Assembly (NCBI GenBank): GCA_900554845.1
Contig: USIY01000002.1
Span: 1 to 32,665, forward strand
Source: an uncultured Bacteroidales bacterium
GTDB taxonomy: Bacteria > Bacteroidota > Bacteroidia > Bacteroidales > Muribaculaceae
DNA length: 32,665 nucleotides
Direction of reading: 5' to 3'
In this document: positions 15,221 to 22,879 of the stretch, in pieces
Numbering within the stretch: the stretch's first letter is position 1
Layout: each line of letters starts with the position of its first letter
Translations under genes and position numbers: made by a program
The notes under the pieces: generated by a model
What the model was told of the DNA's origin: nothing
The model's input: the letters and a program-made list of their open reading frames with translations, nothing else
The model's database searches: none

Positions 15221-16177
15221 ATGCCTCGTCTCCATATATTCAACCCCGAAACGGATTACGCCCTCGCCTCCGGCTCACCATATTATACGCCGCCGGCCTC
15301 CGTAATCAAAATGCGTAAGGCGATGGCGTTGTTGCCTATTGATTACGCCAATCCCGATGATGCAGTCCTTCTGCTGGATGCCGGTCCGACCGACACCGCA
15401 AATGCGGAAATACCCGTATACCGTCCCGATGACAATGTCGATTGGACAAAATATGAGGCTTGCCCGTGGGGCTGGAATCATCAGATCGCTCATTTCCTAA
15501 ACGTTCATTGTCCCGGTCTCAGAGGTATCCCTTCATCATCTCAACTTGACGAGATAAGAAATTTGTCCCACCGCCGCACCACAGTACAATTCCTGAAAGA
15601 GATGGATATGCCCGGCATCACTCTGCCGAAGGAAATCAACGACATTGACGAAGCCATGGTATATTTTGAAAAATGGCGTCCAATGTTTTTCAAAGCTCCA
15701 TGGAGCAGTTCAGGAAGAGGCGTGTTATACACTGCCGACCTGACGTATGAACAGACACTTCAGTGGATCAGAGGCATAATTCGTTCACAAGGAGCCGTCA
15801 TGGCGGAAAAAGCATATGCCAAGTCATTGGACTTCGCCACCGAATGGACAATAGACCCGCAGGGAACACATTTCATCGGCATCTCAGTATTCGAAGCTTC
15901 GAAACGCGGAAAATATCATCGCAATTACAAAGGAAGTCAAGCTGAATTGTGGAACATGATTCCAAATCTGCGGACGGATTTAATCGAACGCCAACGGGCT
16001 ACGATCAATAAGGTTATCGCACCCTGTTATTATGGGCCATTAGGTATTGACATGCTTGTGACAGTCGCCGGACTTATACATCCTTGCATAGAGATAAATC
16101 TCAGAAACACCATGGGCTCCATTTTAATAGACCATGACGACCATTCTCTTTTTGCAAAATTCCCTTACTTATTTTAA
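15221..16177 (+). CDS. Uncharacterised ATP-grasp-like protein
   Basis: A 318-residue cytosolic protein I cannot assign to a named function. The N-terminal 120 residues begin MPRLHIFNPETDYALASG and are rich in Pro, Asp and Tyr. From about 120 on it reads like an ATP-grasp enzyme. A helical RRTTVQFLKEMDMPG stretch is followed by FFKAPWSSSGRGV (157-168; K158 and the Gly/Ser loop as nucleotide grip). VMAEKAY (E196) follows, then a late LGIDMLV...PCIEINLRNTMG, where E291 and N293 would be the metal ligands. Such folds join a carboxylate to an amine or thiol using ATP; the substrate is unknown. No signal peptide or membrane helix. It begins 14 bp after the rpoZ terminator, and the next promoter overlaps its stop codon. 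Confidence 0.8.
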   Translation: MPRLHIFNPETDYALASGSPYYTPPASVIKMRKAMALLPIDYANPDDAVLLLDAGPTDTANAEIPVYRPDDNVDWTKYEACPWGWNHQIAHFLNVHCPGLRGIPSSSQLDEIRNLSHRRTTVQFLKEMDMPGITLPKEINDIDEAMVYFEKWRPMFFKAPWSSSGRGVLYTADLTYEQTLQWIRGIIRSQGAVMAEKAYAKSLDFATEWTIDPQGTHFIGISVFEASKRGKYHRNYKGSQAELWNMIPNLRTDLIERQRATINKVIAPCYYGPLGIDMLVTVAGLIHPCIEINLRNTMGSILIDHDDHSLFAKFPYLF

Positions 16178-16183
16178 TTTTGC
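16175..16183 (+). promoter_or_regulatory. -7 promoter box for DUF2520-kdsC-maf
   Basis: TAATTTTGC is a perfect TAnnTTTGC match. Its first three bases are the TAA stop codon of the ATP-grasp-like gene. The predicted start near 16189 leaves about 16 nt to the ATG at 16205. Confidence 0.65.
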
Positions 16184-16204
16184 TTACGAAAACAGATTCA
16201 TAAT

Positions 16205-16921
16205 ATGGACAGACTTAAAATAGCAATCATAGGAAGCGGAAATGTCGCCACTCACCTTCAGAAAGCCCTCGGGCCATATGCGGATGTCAATATGATAAAT
16301 TCCCGTACACTGGAAGGAATGCCCGTGCATCCGGATATAACAGTCTTAAGTGTATCCGACAGCACCATTCGCGAGGTGGCCGAGAAGCTGTCAAAACATG
16401 ATTGCGGTATCCTTGTCCATACTTCCGGCACCACTCCAATGTCAATTCTTGAAGGATACTCCGACCTAATCGGTGTTTTTTATCCTTTGCAGACATTTTC
16501 CAAAGATGTGCAGTTGGACTACGGGCATATTCCATTCTTCATCGAGGCGTCGTCTCAAACAGCTGAAGAAAAGCTTATGGGACTGGCGCGTAAGGTCAGC
16601 GACAAAGTCTATTACGCCAGCTCGTCACGGAGGAAAGGCCTTCACATTGCCTCGGTGTTCGCATGCAATTTCGTGAACCACATGTGGAGCATAGCCGACA
16701 ATCTCCTTTATGAACTGGATCTTGACATTACAGTTTTGCAGCCTCTTATTGAAGAGACGGTACGTAAAGCCATGACAAATTCTCCGCAAAGCGTGCAGAC
16801 GGGCCCTGCCGTCAGGGGAGACGAGACAACAATCCGAGAGCATCTCTGTATGCTTGAGGACAAACCTGAAATCAGAGAACTTTATAAAGAAATATCCACC
16901 TCGATATATAACAACAGATAA
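16205..16921 (+). CDS. Rossmann-fold DUF2520 protein (NADP-dependent oxidoreductase-like)
   Basis: A 238-residue protein. The N-terminal domain has a dinucleotide-binding start (IAIIGSGNVATHL, GSGNVA at 10-15), then VLSVSDSTI and LVHTSGTTPMSIL, as in the Rossmann-like domain that accompanies DUF2520. The C-terminal helical half (about 115-238), with GLHIASVFACNFVNHMW and TGPAVRGD, matches DUF2520. It resembles pyrroline-5-carboxylate and 6-phosphogluconate type dehydrogenases, but no substrate is known. In Bacteroidetes it often stands next to kdsC and maf, as here. Its stop overlaps the kdsC start by one base (TAATG). Confidence 0.9.
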   Translation: MDRLKIAIIGSGNVATHLQKALGPYADVNMINSRTLEGMPVHPDITVLSVSDSTIREVAEKLSKHDCGILVHTSGTTPMSILEGYSDLIGVFYPLQTFSKDVQLDYGHIPFFIEASSQTAEEKLMGLARKVSDKVYYASSSRRKGLHIASVFACNFVNHMWSIADNLLYELDLDITVLQPLIEETVRKAMTNSPQSVQTGPAVRGDETTIREHLCMLEDKPEIRELYKEISTSIYNNR

Positions 16922-17445
16922 TGAGCGGAATCAATTATGATCTAAAACTTATACGCGGATTGGCATTCGATGTAGACGGCGTGCTCTCCCCCTCCACCAT
17001 TCCTATGAATGACGAGGGCGTCCCTTTGCGCATGGTGAATATAAAAGACGGCTACGCGCTCCAGCTTGCAGTCAAAAAAGGCCTTAAGATAGCCATTATA
17101 ACGGGAGGAAACACCAACAATGTAAAACTTCGCTACAGCGCGCTCGGAATCTCCGACATATATATCGGACAGTCTCATAAAATAGACACATTCAGACAAT
17201 GGATGGGAAACAACAAACTTGATCCGTCAGAGGTTATTTATATGGGCGACGACATACCGGACCTACAGTGTCTTCGCGCCGCGGGTCTGGCATGTTGCCC
17301 GCACGACGCCTGTGGTGAAGTGCGCATGACCTCCAGATATATCTCCCCCATAATCGGAGGATACGGTTGCGTCCGCGATGTTCTGGAGCAGGTGCTGAAA
17401 GCGCAGGGGCTATGGCTCAGCGACGCTAAAGCCTTCGGTTGGTAA
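16921..17445 (+). CDS. kdsC: KDO-8-phosphate phosphatase (HAD family, KdsC-like)
   Basis: Removes phosphate from 3-deoxy-manno-octulosonate-8-phosphate, giving the Kdo sugar of lipopolysaccharide; cytosolic. The 174-residue protein is a capless C0-type HAD phosphatase with FDVDGV (nucleophile D17, acid/base D19), ITGG (T61), K87 and MGDDIPD (D110, D111, D114). VNIKDGYAL and the length are characteristic of KdsC rather than other HADs. A related nonulosonate phosphatase role is possible. It is coupled to the DUF2520 gene by a 1-bp overlap. Confidence 0.88.
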   Translation: MSGINYDLKLIRGLAFDVDGVLSPSTIPMNDEGVPLRMVNIKDGYALQLAVKKGLKIAIITGGNTNNVKLRYSALGISDIYIGQSHKIDTFRQWMGNNKLDPSEVIYMGDDIPDLQCLRAAGLACCPHDACGEVRMTSRYISPIIGGYGCVRDVLEQVLKAQGLWLSDAKAFGW

Positions 17446-17468
17446 TAATTTAAACTCGGAGTTTCACT

Positions 17469-18050
17469 ATGCTTGACAATCTTAAGAAATATCATGTTTT
17501 GCTGGCGAGCAAATCGCCACGGCGACGAGAGCTCCTGTCACAAATGCGCGTGCCGTTTAATGTGGTCACTATAGGAGGCATAGACGAATCATTTCCTGAG
17601 GATATTCCTCGCACTGAAGTTTCAGCATACATCGCGAATAAAAAAGCCGATGCCTATCGCGCTATGCTGAAGCATAACGAGCTTATCATTACCGCCGATA
17701 CCGTAGTGGTTCTTGGGAACAAAATATTAGGCAAACCAAAAGACGCGGAAGAAGCCATCAGAATGTTGCTGTCGTTGTCGGACCGTACACATAAAGTATC
17801 CAGCGGGGTATGCATAATGACCAAGGACAGACGAACAACTTTCACAGTGATCACCGATGTAAAATTTGGTAATATCTCTGAAGAAGAAGCGAGATTTTAC
17901 GTTGAAAACTATATGCCTTTAGACAAAGCAGGAGCATATGGAATCCAGGAATGGATCGGCTGTGTCGCTGTGGAATCGATCCACGGAAGTTTCTATAATG
18001 TAATGGGACTTCCGGTGCACCAACTTTATATGGAACTGTCAAAATTCTGA
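17469..18050 (+). CDS. maf: Maf/YhdE-type nucleoside triphosphate pyrophosphatase
   Basis: Hydrolyses non-canonical or pyrimidine nucleoside triphosphates such as dTTP and UTP to monophosphates, a house-cleaning role. The 193-residue protein has the Maf signature SKSPRRREL (14-22), then ITADTVVVLGNKILGKP with catalytic D77 and K89, and later AGAYGIQEWIG and the family's C-terminal YNVMGLPV. Length and motifs are normal. It follows kdsC after 23 bp and is the last gene of the plus-strand run, ended by the hairpins at 18069 and 18091. Confidence 0.93.
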   Translation: MLDNLKKYHVLLASKSPRRRELLSQMRVPFNVVTIGGIDESFPEDIPRTEVSAYIANKKADAYRAMLKHNELIITADTVVVLGNKILGKPKDAEEAIRMLLSLSDRTHKVSSGVCIMTKDRRTTFTVITDVKFGNISEEEARFYVENYMPLDKAGAYGIQEWIGCVAVESIHGSFYNVMGLPVHQLYMELSKF

Positions 18051-18068
18051 AAGAGATAAAACACGCCT

Positions 18069-18084
18069 ATGCCCTGTCGGGCAT
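18069..18084 (+). terminator. Small hairpin after maf, possible accessory terminator
   Basis: ATGCCC (18069-18074), loop TGTC, GGGCAT (18079-18084), then TTT. It is weak alone and followed 6 bp later by the stronger hairpin. Confidence 0.4.
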
Positions 18085-18090
18085 TTACAA

Positions 18091-18123
18091 TAAAAGCACC
18101 GGCCTCATTGACCGGTGCTTTTA
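18091..18123. terminator. Bidirectional terminator between maf and the ROK glucokinase
   Basis: TAAAAGCACCGG (18091-18102) and CCGGTGCTTTTA (18112-18123) form a perfect 12-bp stem with a 9-nt loop. The A run on one arm and the T run on the other let it end transcripts from both sides, serving maf (stop at 18050) and the convergent ROK gene (stop at 18141). Confidence 0.85.
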
Positions 18124-18140
18124 TACTTTATTGATCGCGG

Positions 18141-19181
18141 TTATTTCTTTTCAGGTTCTGCGGCTGCCGGTGAAACCTGTATATCGGTCACGCCGGCAGT
18201 CGCCGGTGCCTCATAGTGGTATTTAGCCTCCCAGCCAAGAGCGGATGCGCCAAGCACTGCTGCATCACCCTCCTTAAGCTCGGAAACCAATATCTTGGTC
18301 TTTCCTTTGAATATGTTCAAAATATTCTTGTTGAAAGCCTCGCGAACAGGTCCTAACAGAAGTTCTCCGCTCTTTGCCAGGCCGCCGAAGAGTATGATAG
18401 CCTGAGGGCTTGAGAATGTAACGAAGTCCGCAAGTGCTTCTCCAAGTATAGTGCCGGTATATGTATAGATTTCTTTGGCAAGTTTGTCTCCCGCCATAGC
18501 AGCGTCGTAAACATCCTTGGATGTGATCGCGTCCATGTCAAGATTTCGAAGCAACGACTCTTCCTGACGGATTTCAAGGAACTCACGCGCAGTGCGAGCC
18601 ACGCCCGTCGCCGAGCAATACGCTTCCAGACAGCCTGTGCGACCGCATCCGCATACACGTCCGTTGTGACGTTTTACAACCACATGGCCCAGCTCGCCGG
18701 CAAAACCGTCAGAGCCATACACCAACTGGCCGTTGATTACAATACCGGATCCGACACCTGTACCGAGAGTGATCATGATGAAATCCTTCATACCACGGGC
18801 GGCGCCATACGTCATCTCGCCAAGCGCCGCGGCATTGGCATCGTTTGTAACCGCAACAGGAATACCGTTGAAAACCTTGCTTACTTTCTCGGCCAACGGA
18901 ATAACCGGACCCCACGGCAAGTTCGGCGGATTCTGTATTTCTCCAGTATAATAATTGCCGTTAGGGGCGCCTATGCCGATGCCCTGGATCTGATCCTCAA
19001 GGTCATTGATCTTTATCAAGCGTGACAGACCGTCGTGAAGATCCACAAGATAATCATCAAAATTGGCATGCTTCGTAGTCTTGACGGAATCGCTGGCCAC
19101 GACCTGACCGCGGGCGTCGACTATGCCGAACACTGTATTGGTACCTCCTATATCTATACCAACTACGTAGGGTTTACTCAT
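18141..19181 (-). CDS. ROK-family glucokinase
   Basis: Phosphorylates glucose, or a related hexose, with ATP; cytosolic. The 346-residue protein has phosphate-1 motif GIDIGGTN near the start and catalytic D114 in TNDANAAALGE. LGTGVGSG and the ROK sugar/zinc signature follow: GELGHVVV (E163, H166), then the cysteine cluster CGCGRTGCLEAY (C177, C179, C184). The last 25 residues are an Ala/Pro/Glu-rich extension that is not part of the fold. It lies 51 bp behind prs with no clear promoter between, so it may share the prs transcript. Other ROK substrates such as N-acetylglucosamine or allose cannot be excluded. Confidence 0.92.
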   Translation of the reverse strand: MSKPYVVGIDIGGTNTVFGIVDARGQVVASDSVKTTKHANFDDYLVDLHDGLSRLIKINDLEDQIQGIGIGAPNGNYYTGEIQNPPNLPWGPVIPLAEKVSKVFNGIPVAVTNDANAAALGEMTYGAARGMKDFIMITLGTGVGSGIVINGQLVYGSDGFAGELGHVVVKRHNGRVCGCGRTGCLEAYCSATGVARTAREFLEIRQEESLLRNLDMDAITSKDVYDAAMAGDKLAKEIYTYTGTILGEALADFVTFSSPQAIILFGGLAKSGELLLGPVREAFNKNILNIFKGKTKILVSELKEGDAAVLGASALGWEAKYHYEAPATAGVTDIQVSPAAAEPEKK

Positions 19182-19232
19182 AATATTGATTTTTTTGTTC
19201 TTCTATTATATCTCCGACTCCTATTCAGTATA

Positions 19233-20180
19233 TTATTTCTTGAACATATACTGGCTTGAAATCGACTGATTGTTATGAATTCTACGAATGGTATCGGCAA
19301 ACAATTTGGCCACAGGCAAGATAGTGGCTTTCTTATTCTCCTTGATGTATGGAATGGAATCAGTCATAACAATTTCCTCAAGACCGCAGTTAAGTATACG
19401 GTCGGTGGCCGGGTCGGACATCACTCCGTGGCTCAGAAGAGCACGTACTGATTTGGCGCCGTAGGTCAGCAACAAGTCACTCGCTTTGGTAATGGTTCCC
19501 GCAGTGTCCACAATGTCATCGATCAAAACAACATTCTTGCCTTCGACATCCCCTATGACCGTCATTTTCTCCACAACGTTGGCTTTGGCACGTGTCTTAT
19601 GACAAAGAACCAATGGCACATCGAAATACTTAGCGTATGAATTGGCACGTTTCGCACCTCCCACATCAGGAGAAGCTATCACCATGTCTTTGAGATGCAG
19701 GCTTTCTATATACGGGATGAATATCGAACTTGCATACAGATGATCCACAGGCACATCAAAGAATCCTTGGATCTGATCGGCGTGAAGGTCCATTGTGATC
19801 ACGCGGTTGATGCCGGCCACACTCATCAAGTCGGCCACAAGCTTGGCCGCTATGGAGACACGCGGCTTATCCTTGCGGTCCTGACGGGCCCAGCCAAAAT
19901 AGGGAACCACCGCGATTATAGATGCCGCCGACGCACGCTTTGCAGCGTCTATCATCAGCAACAGTTCCATCAGGTTGTCGGCCGTAGGGAACGTGGACTG
20001 CACCAAATACACTTCACTGCCTCGAATCGATTCCTCGAAAGAAACTTCAAACTCACCGTCGGCAAAATGTTCCTTGATCATTTTGCCCAATTCAATGCCG
20101 AGTTCTTTGCATATGCTCTCCCCCAGATATCTGGAAGCCTCTCCCGCAAATACTTTGATCGGCCTTAGAGAATTACTCAT
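19233..20180 (-). CDS. prs: Ribose-phosphate pyrophosphokinase
   Basis: Makes PRPP from ribose-5-phosphate and ATP for purine, pyrimidine, histidine and NAD synthesis. The 315-residue protein has the family blocks in order: FADGEFEV, YFGWARQDRKD (95-104), the metal-binding MDLHADQIQGFF (D131, H133) and the PRPP loop LIDDIVDTAGT (219-229). Length and motif spacing fit the class I enzyme. A full -7 promoter box lies about 60 bp upstream of the ATG. The downstream neighbour is the ROK kinase, linking sugar phosphorylation and nucleotide precursor supply. Confidence 0.96.
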   Translation of the reverse strand: MSNSLRPIKVFAGEASRYLGESICKELGIELGKMIKEHFADGEFEVSFEESIRGSEVYLVQSTFPTADNLMELLLMIDAAKRASAASIIAVVPYFGWARQDRKDKPRVSIAAKLVADLMSVAGINRVITMDLHADQIQGFFDVPVDHLYASSIFIPYIESLHLKDMVIASPDVGGAKRANSYAKYFDVPLVLCHKTRAKANVVEKMTVIGDVEGKNVVLIDDIVDTAGTITKASDLLLTYGAKSVRALLSHGVMSDPATDRILNCGLEEIVMTDSIPYIKENKKATILPVAKLFADTIRRIHNNQSISSQYMFKK

Positions 20181-20242
20181 TATGGTTATGGGTTGTTTTA
20201 TTGTAGTTACACTCCGCGTCCTTGCCGCTTCGTTTATGTCTA

Positions 20243-20250
20243 CAAAATTA
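20243..20250 (-). promoter_or_regulatory. -7 promoter box for prs
   Basis: Minus-strand TAATTTTG, a full TAnnTTTG match; the predicted start near 20237 gives a leader of about 57 nt. Confidence 0.55.
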
Positions 20251-20281
20251 AAGATAATCTCTTATTAATGCAAATTAAATT

Positions 20282-21967
20282 TCAACTTAATTTGCGCAGC
20301 GGCAATAACAGAGCGTCGCGACCATTGATTTCAAGAGTCACGGATTTGCCCCTTTCAAGCGTGAACATCTGAGGATTATGCCACAATAGATCATTAACTT
20401 GGTAAGCGCCTTCCTTGATTCCCGCCATATCATAGCATAAATCAGGTATATTCAACTTTATCCTGCGCGCCGACTCAGCGAAATTCACTATGAACAGAAC
20501 GATCTCTTTTTCGTTGTACCGTACAAAACTGAATATACGATGGGGATCGAAATCCGGGTTCTGAAGGTTCACATACATCAGATCGAAAAATTCTCCCTCC
20601 CGAATCGCGGAACACTTGTTGCACAACAACAGAACCGTCTTATAAAGATTGCGCAGCCACTTCTCGTGAGCGGTCAATTTAGACACGGTACACAAACCGT
20701 TGCCATACCAACGCCGCAAAGTATCATAACTCCAATAATCAAATATAGTGGACCGGTCGTTATATCCCGCGAAACCTTCGTTCTCATGAGCTCCCTCTCC
20801 TAATTCCTGGCCGTAATATATCATAAACGGACCCTTCGACATCATCGCGCTGACAACAAGATGCGGTATGACACGTGCCGGATTGCCGGCGAAGGAATTG
20901 GAAGCGAAACGCACTTCATCATGATTTTCAAGAAAATTCAACATGCGGTCACCGATGCCGTCCACAGTCTGCCAGCATCCTGTCAGATTCGCGGTGGAAT
21001 AGTTATGACGCTCTATCCCTACAAGAGTGTCATAAAGATTGACCTTGTCGTACAGATAATCAAACCCGCAGTAATTCAAGAAAGTTCGATATTGCGCCAC
21101 ATCATAAATCTCTCCTATGAAAACCAACGCGGGGAAATCCTTCTTTACTTGAGGGATCGCCCAATGCCAAAACTCCACAGGAACCATAAACACCATATCG
21201 CATCTGAATCCATCCACTCCTTTTGACGCCCAGAAACGCAATATATGCAACATGCGCAACCAAGTGTCCGGAATAGGGTCATAACTGCCTTTATGAGCGC
21301 CCGGATCCCAACCATAGTTCAATTTGACAGTCTCATACCAGTCGTTCTTCCCGCAGAAGGCTGTGAAACAATCGTTGCCGGTGGCTTTAGCAGGAAACTC
21401 CACATACGGAACGTTGCCTTCGGCGGCAAGATCGAAATCAGGCGAAAATTGCTGGTTTGTTATGTAATAGTAGTTGTTTTTCGGGGTAAAAAACATACCT
21501 ATGTCATCGCCGTCTCCGAAATCTCCCACACCGTCCGGCGCCACATCGGAATGATATACACGCGCCGTATGATTGGGAACGAAGTCAATAATGACCTTAA
21601 GACCTGCGTCATGCGTTCTGTCCACCAACGCATGGAATTCCTCCATTCGATTCTCAATATCTTCAGCAAGGGCCGGCGACACATCATAATAATCCTTAAT
21701 CGCATAGGGAGAACCGGCCTCACCTTTCACCACATTGGGATTATCTGCGGGAATGCCGGGAAACTCAGTTTTCGTGGCCATCTCAAGAATTCCAGTGTAC
21801 CACATATGAGTGACGCCCAAAGATTTCAAGGATCTCAAAACTTTGTGAGAGATGTGGTTCATCTTGCCGCTTCCGTTCTCCTCATAGGTGCCATTGGGAA
21901 CGCACTTCCCGTTCATGTTGGTCATGATGCGGGGAAATGTCTGATAAATTATCGGTTTTTCGGTCAT
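20282..21967 (-). CDS. Cytoplasmic GH13 alpha-amylase family glycosidase
   Basis: Acts on alpha-glucans such as glycogen, starch fragments or malto-oligosaccharides. The 561-residue protein shows the four conserved GH13 regions: DFVPNH (128-133), GFRCDMVF with nucleophile D257, GEIYD with acid E286, and ENHDE with D350. A C-terminal beta domain (about 470-561) ends the protein. There is no signal peptide, so it works in the cytosol, and there is an extended loop at about 140-235. Exact specificity (alpha-amylase, maltogenic, or glycogen-debranching) cannot be read from sequence. It starts 34 bp after the patatin gene on the same strand, so it likely belongs to the tamB run although the functions look unrelated. 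Confidence 0.9.
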   Translation of the reverse strand: MTEKPIIYQTFPRIMTNMNGKCVPNGTYEENGSGKMNHISHKVLRSLKSLGVTHMWYTGILEMATKTEFPGIPADNPNVVKGEAGSPYAIKDYYDVSPALAEDIENRMEEFHALVDRTHDAGLKVIIDFVPNHTARVYHSDVAPDGVGDFGDGDDIGMFFTPKNNYYYITNQQFSPDFDLAAEGNVPYVEFPAKATGNDCFTAFCGKNDWYETVKLNYGWDPGAHKGSYDPIPDTWLRMLHILRFWASKGVDGFRCDMVFMVPVEFWHWAIPQVKKDFPALVFIGEIYDVAQYRTFLNYCGFDYLYDKVNLYDTLVGIERHNYSTANLTGCWQTVDGIGDRMLNFLENHDEVRFASNSFAGNPARVIPHLVVSAMMSKGPFMIYYGQELGEGAHENEGFAGYNDRSTIFDYWSYDTLRRWYGNGLCTVSKLTAHEKWLRNLYKTVLLLCNKCSAIREGEFFDLMYVNLQNPDFDPHRIFSFVRYNEKEIVLFIVNFAESARRIKLNIPDLCYDMAGIKEGAYQVNDLLWHNPQMFTLERGKSVTLEINGRDALLLPLRKLS

Positions 21968-22001
21968 ATGATTGATTAGATGATAGAATTTGTCGGATTA
22001 T

Positions 22002-22841
22002 TTATTTCAATTCTTTTCTTTCTTCCTTAGCTATGAGATCCAGCACTTGTGTCGCAGCCTCATAACCTCGGTTGACATTGCGGTGAAGAGCCTTGAGATC
22101 AAAAAGTTTTGTGTCACTGAGTGCCACGGGTTTAATTACAAAATCGCATATAGCCATATCATGTATTGTATTGGCTTTCATAGATAATGAAAATGAGCGC
22201 GAAGCTATGTCGAGGATTGAATTCTTGTAACGGTATTTCCTGTTGAGAGGCGAACAATTTGATCCTATCAGTATGTCGCATTCATTTCTGATGGCCCATG
22301 CCGGCAGATTATGCAGCACTCCACCGTCAACATAATATTCCCCGTTGATACGCACCGGCTTAAATATAACAGGCACGCTGCACGACGCCACAACTCGCTC
22401 TACGATCTGGCCTTTCCTCCATCCTACCTGAATCCCCTTGGTAAGATTCGTGGCGCATACGATCGTTGGAATCTTCAATTCCTCAAGATTCTTTACGGGC
22501 AACCATGAATCCAGTAGTTTTGCAAATTTATCCAATTTAAATATTCCCGCCGTAGGGATGGACCACTCGGTAAAGTCTCCGAAATTCTGAGCCTCCACGA
22601 AGCATTCCATTATTTCCGCGGGGGTAAGTCCCGCGGCGTACAGCACCGACGCAATGGACCCGGCCGACACTCCCGACATTATGTCAGGAACCATTCCATA
22701 TTCCTTCATGGCCATAAGCACGCCTATATGGGAGAATCCCTTGGCTCCCCCTCCCCCAAGCGCCAAACCTATTATCTTGCGACGTTTGCGCACTAAAGGG
22801 CCCATCAAAGAATCGATATTTATATTGAACGGCATTTCCAT
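22002..22841 (-). CDS. Patatin-like phospholipase (RssA/NTE-type)
   Basis: A 279-residue serine lipid hydrolase. It has the oxyanion-hole loop ALGGGGAKGFSHIG (27-40), the nucleophile elbow GVSAG with S59, and the catalytic aspartate in YVDGGVLHNLP (D172), giving the patatin Ser-Asp dyad. LPVKNLEELKIPTIVCATNL is also typical of the bacterial RssA-like branch. There is no signal peptide, so it would be cytosolic or membrane-associated and could turn over phospholipids. It lies 38 bp after tamB and 34 bp before the GH13 gene, with no promoter box in either gap. Confidence 0.92.
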   Translation of the reverse strand: MEMPFNINIDSLMGPLVRKRRKIIGLALGGGGAKGFSHIGVLMAMKEYGMVPDIMSGVSAGSIASVLYAAGLTPAEIMECFVEAQNFGDFTEWSIPTAGIFKLDKFAKLLDSWLPVKNLEELKIPTIVCATNLTKGIQVGWRKGQIVERVVASCSVPVIFKPVRINGEYYVDGGVLHNLPAWAIRNECDILIGSNCSPLNRKYRYKNSILDIASRSFSLSMKANTIHDMAICDFVIKPVALSDTKLFDLKALHRNVNRGYEAATQVLDLIAKEERKELK

Positions 22842-22879
22842 CGGTATTTTCTAAATTATTGTTTGGATATGGTGGGACG

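Noticed and set aside
21245..21979. 244-codon open frame antisense to the GH13 gene
   Set aside because: Overlaps all four... of the region encoding the well-supported GH13 catalytic half; the translation shows no recognisable motif, so it is treated as a shadow.
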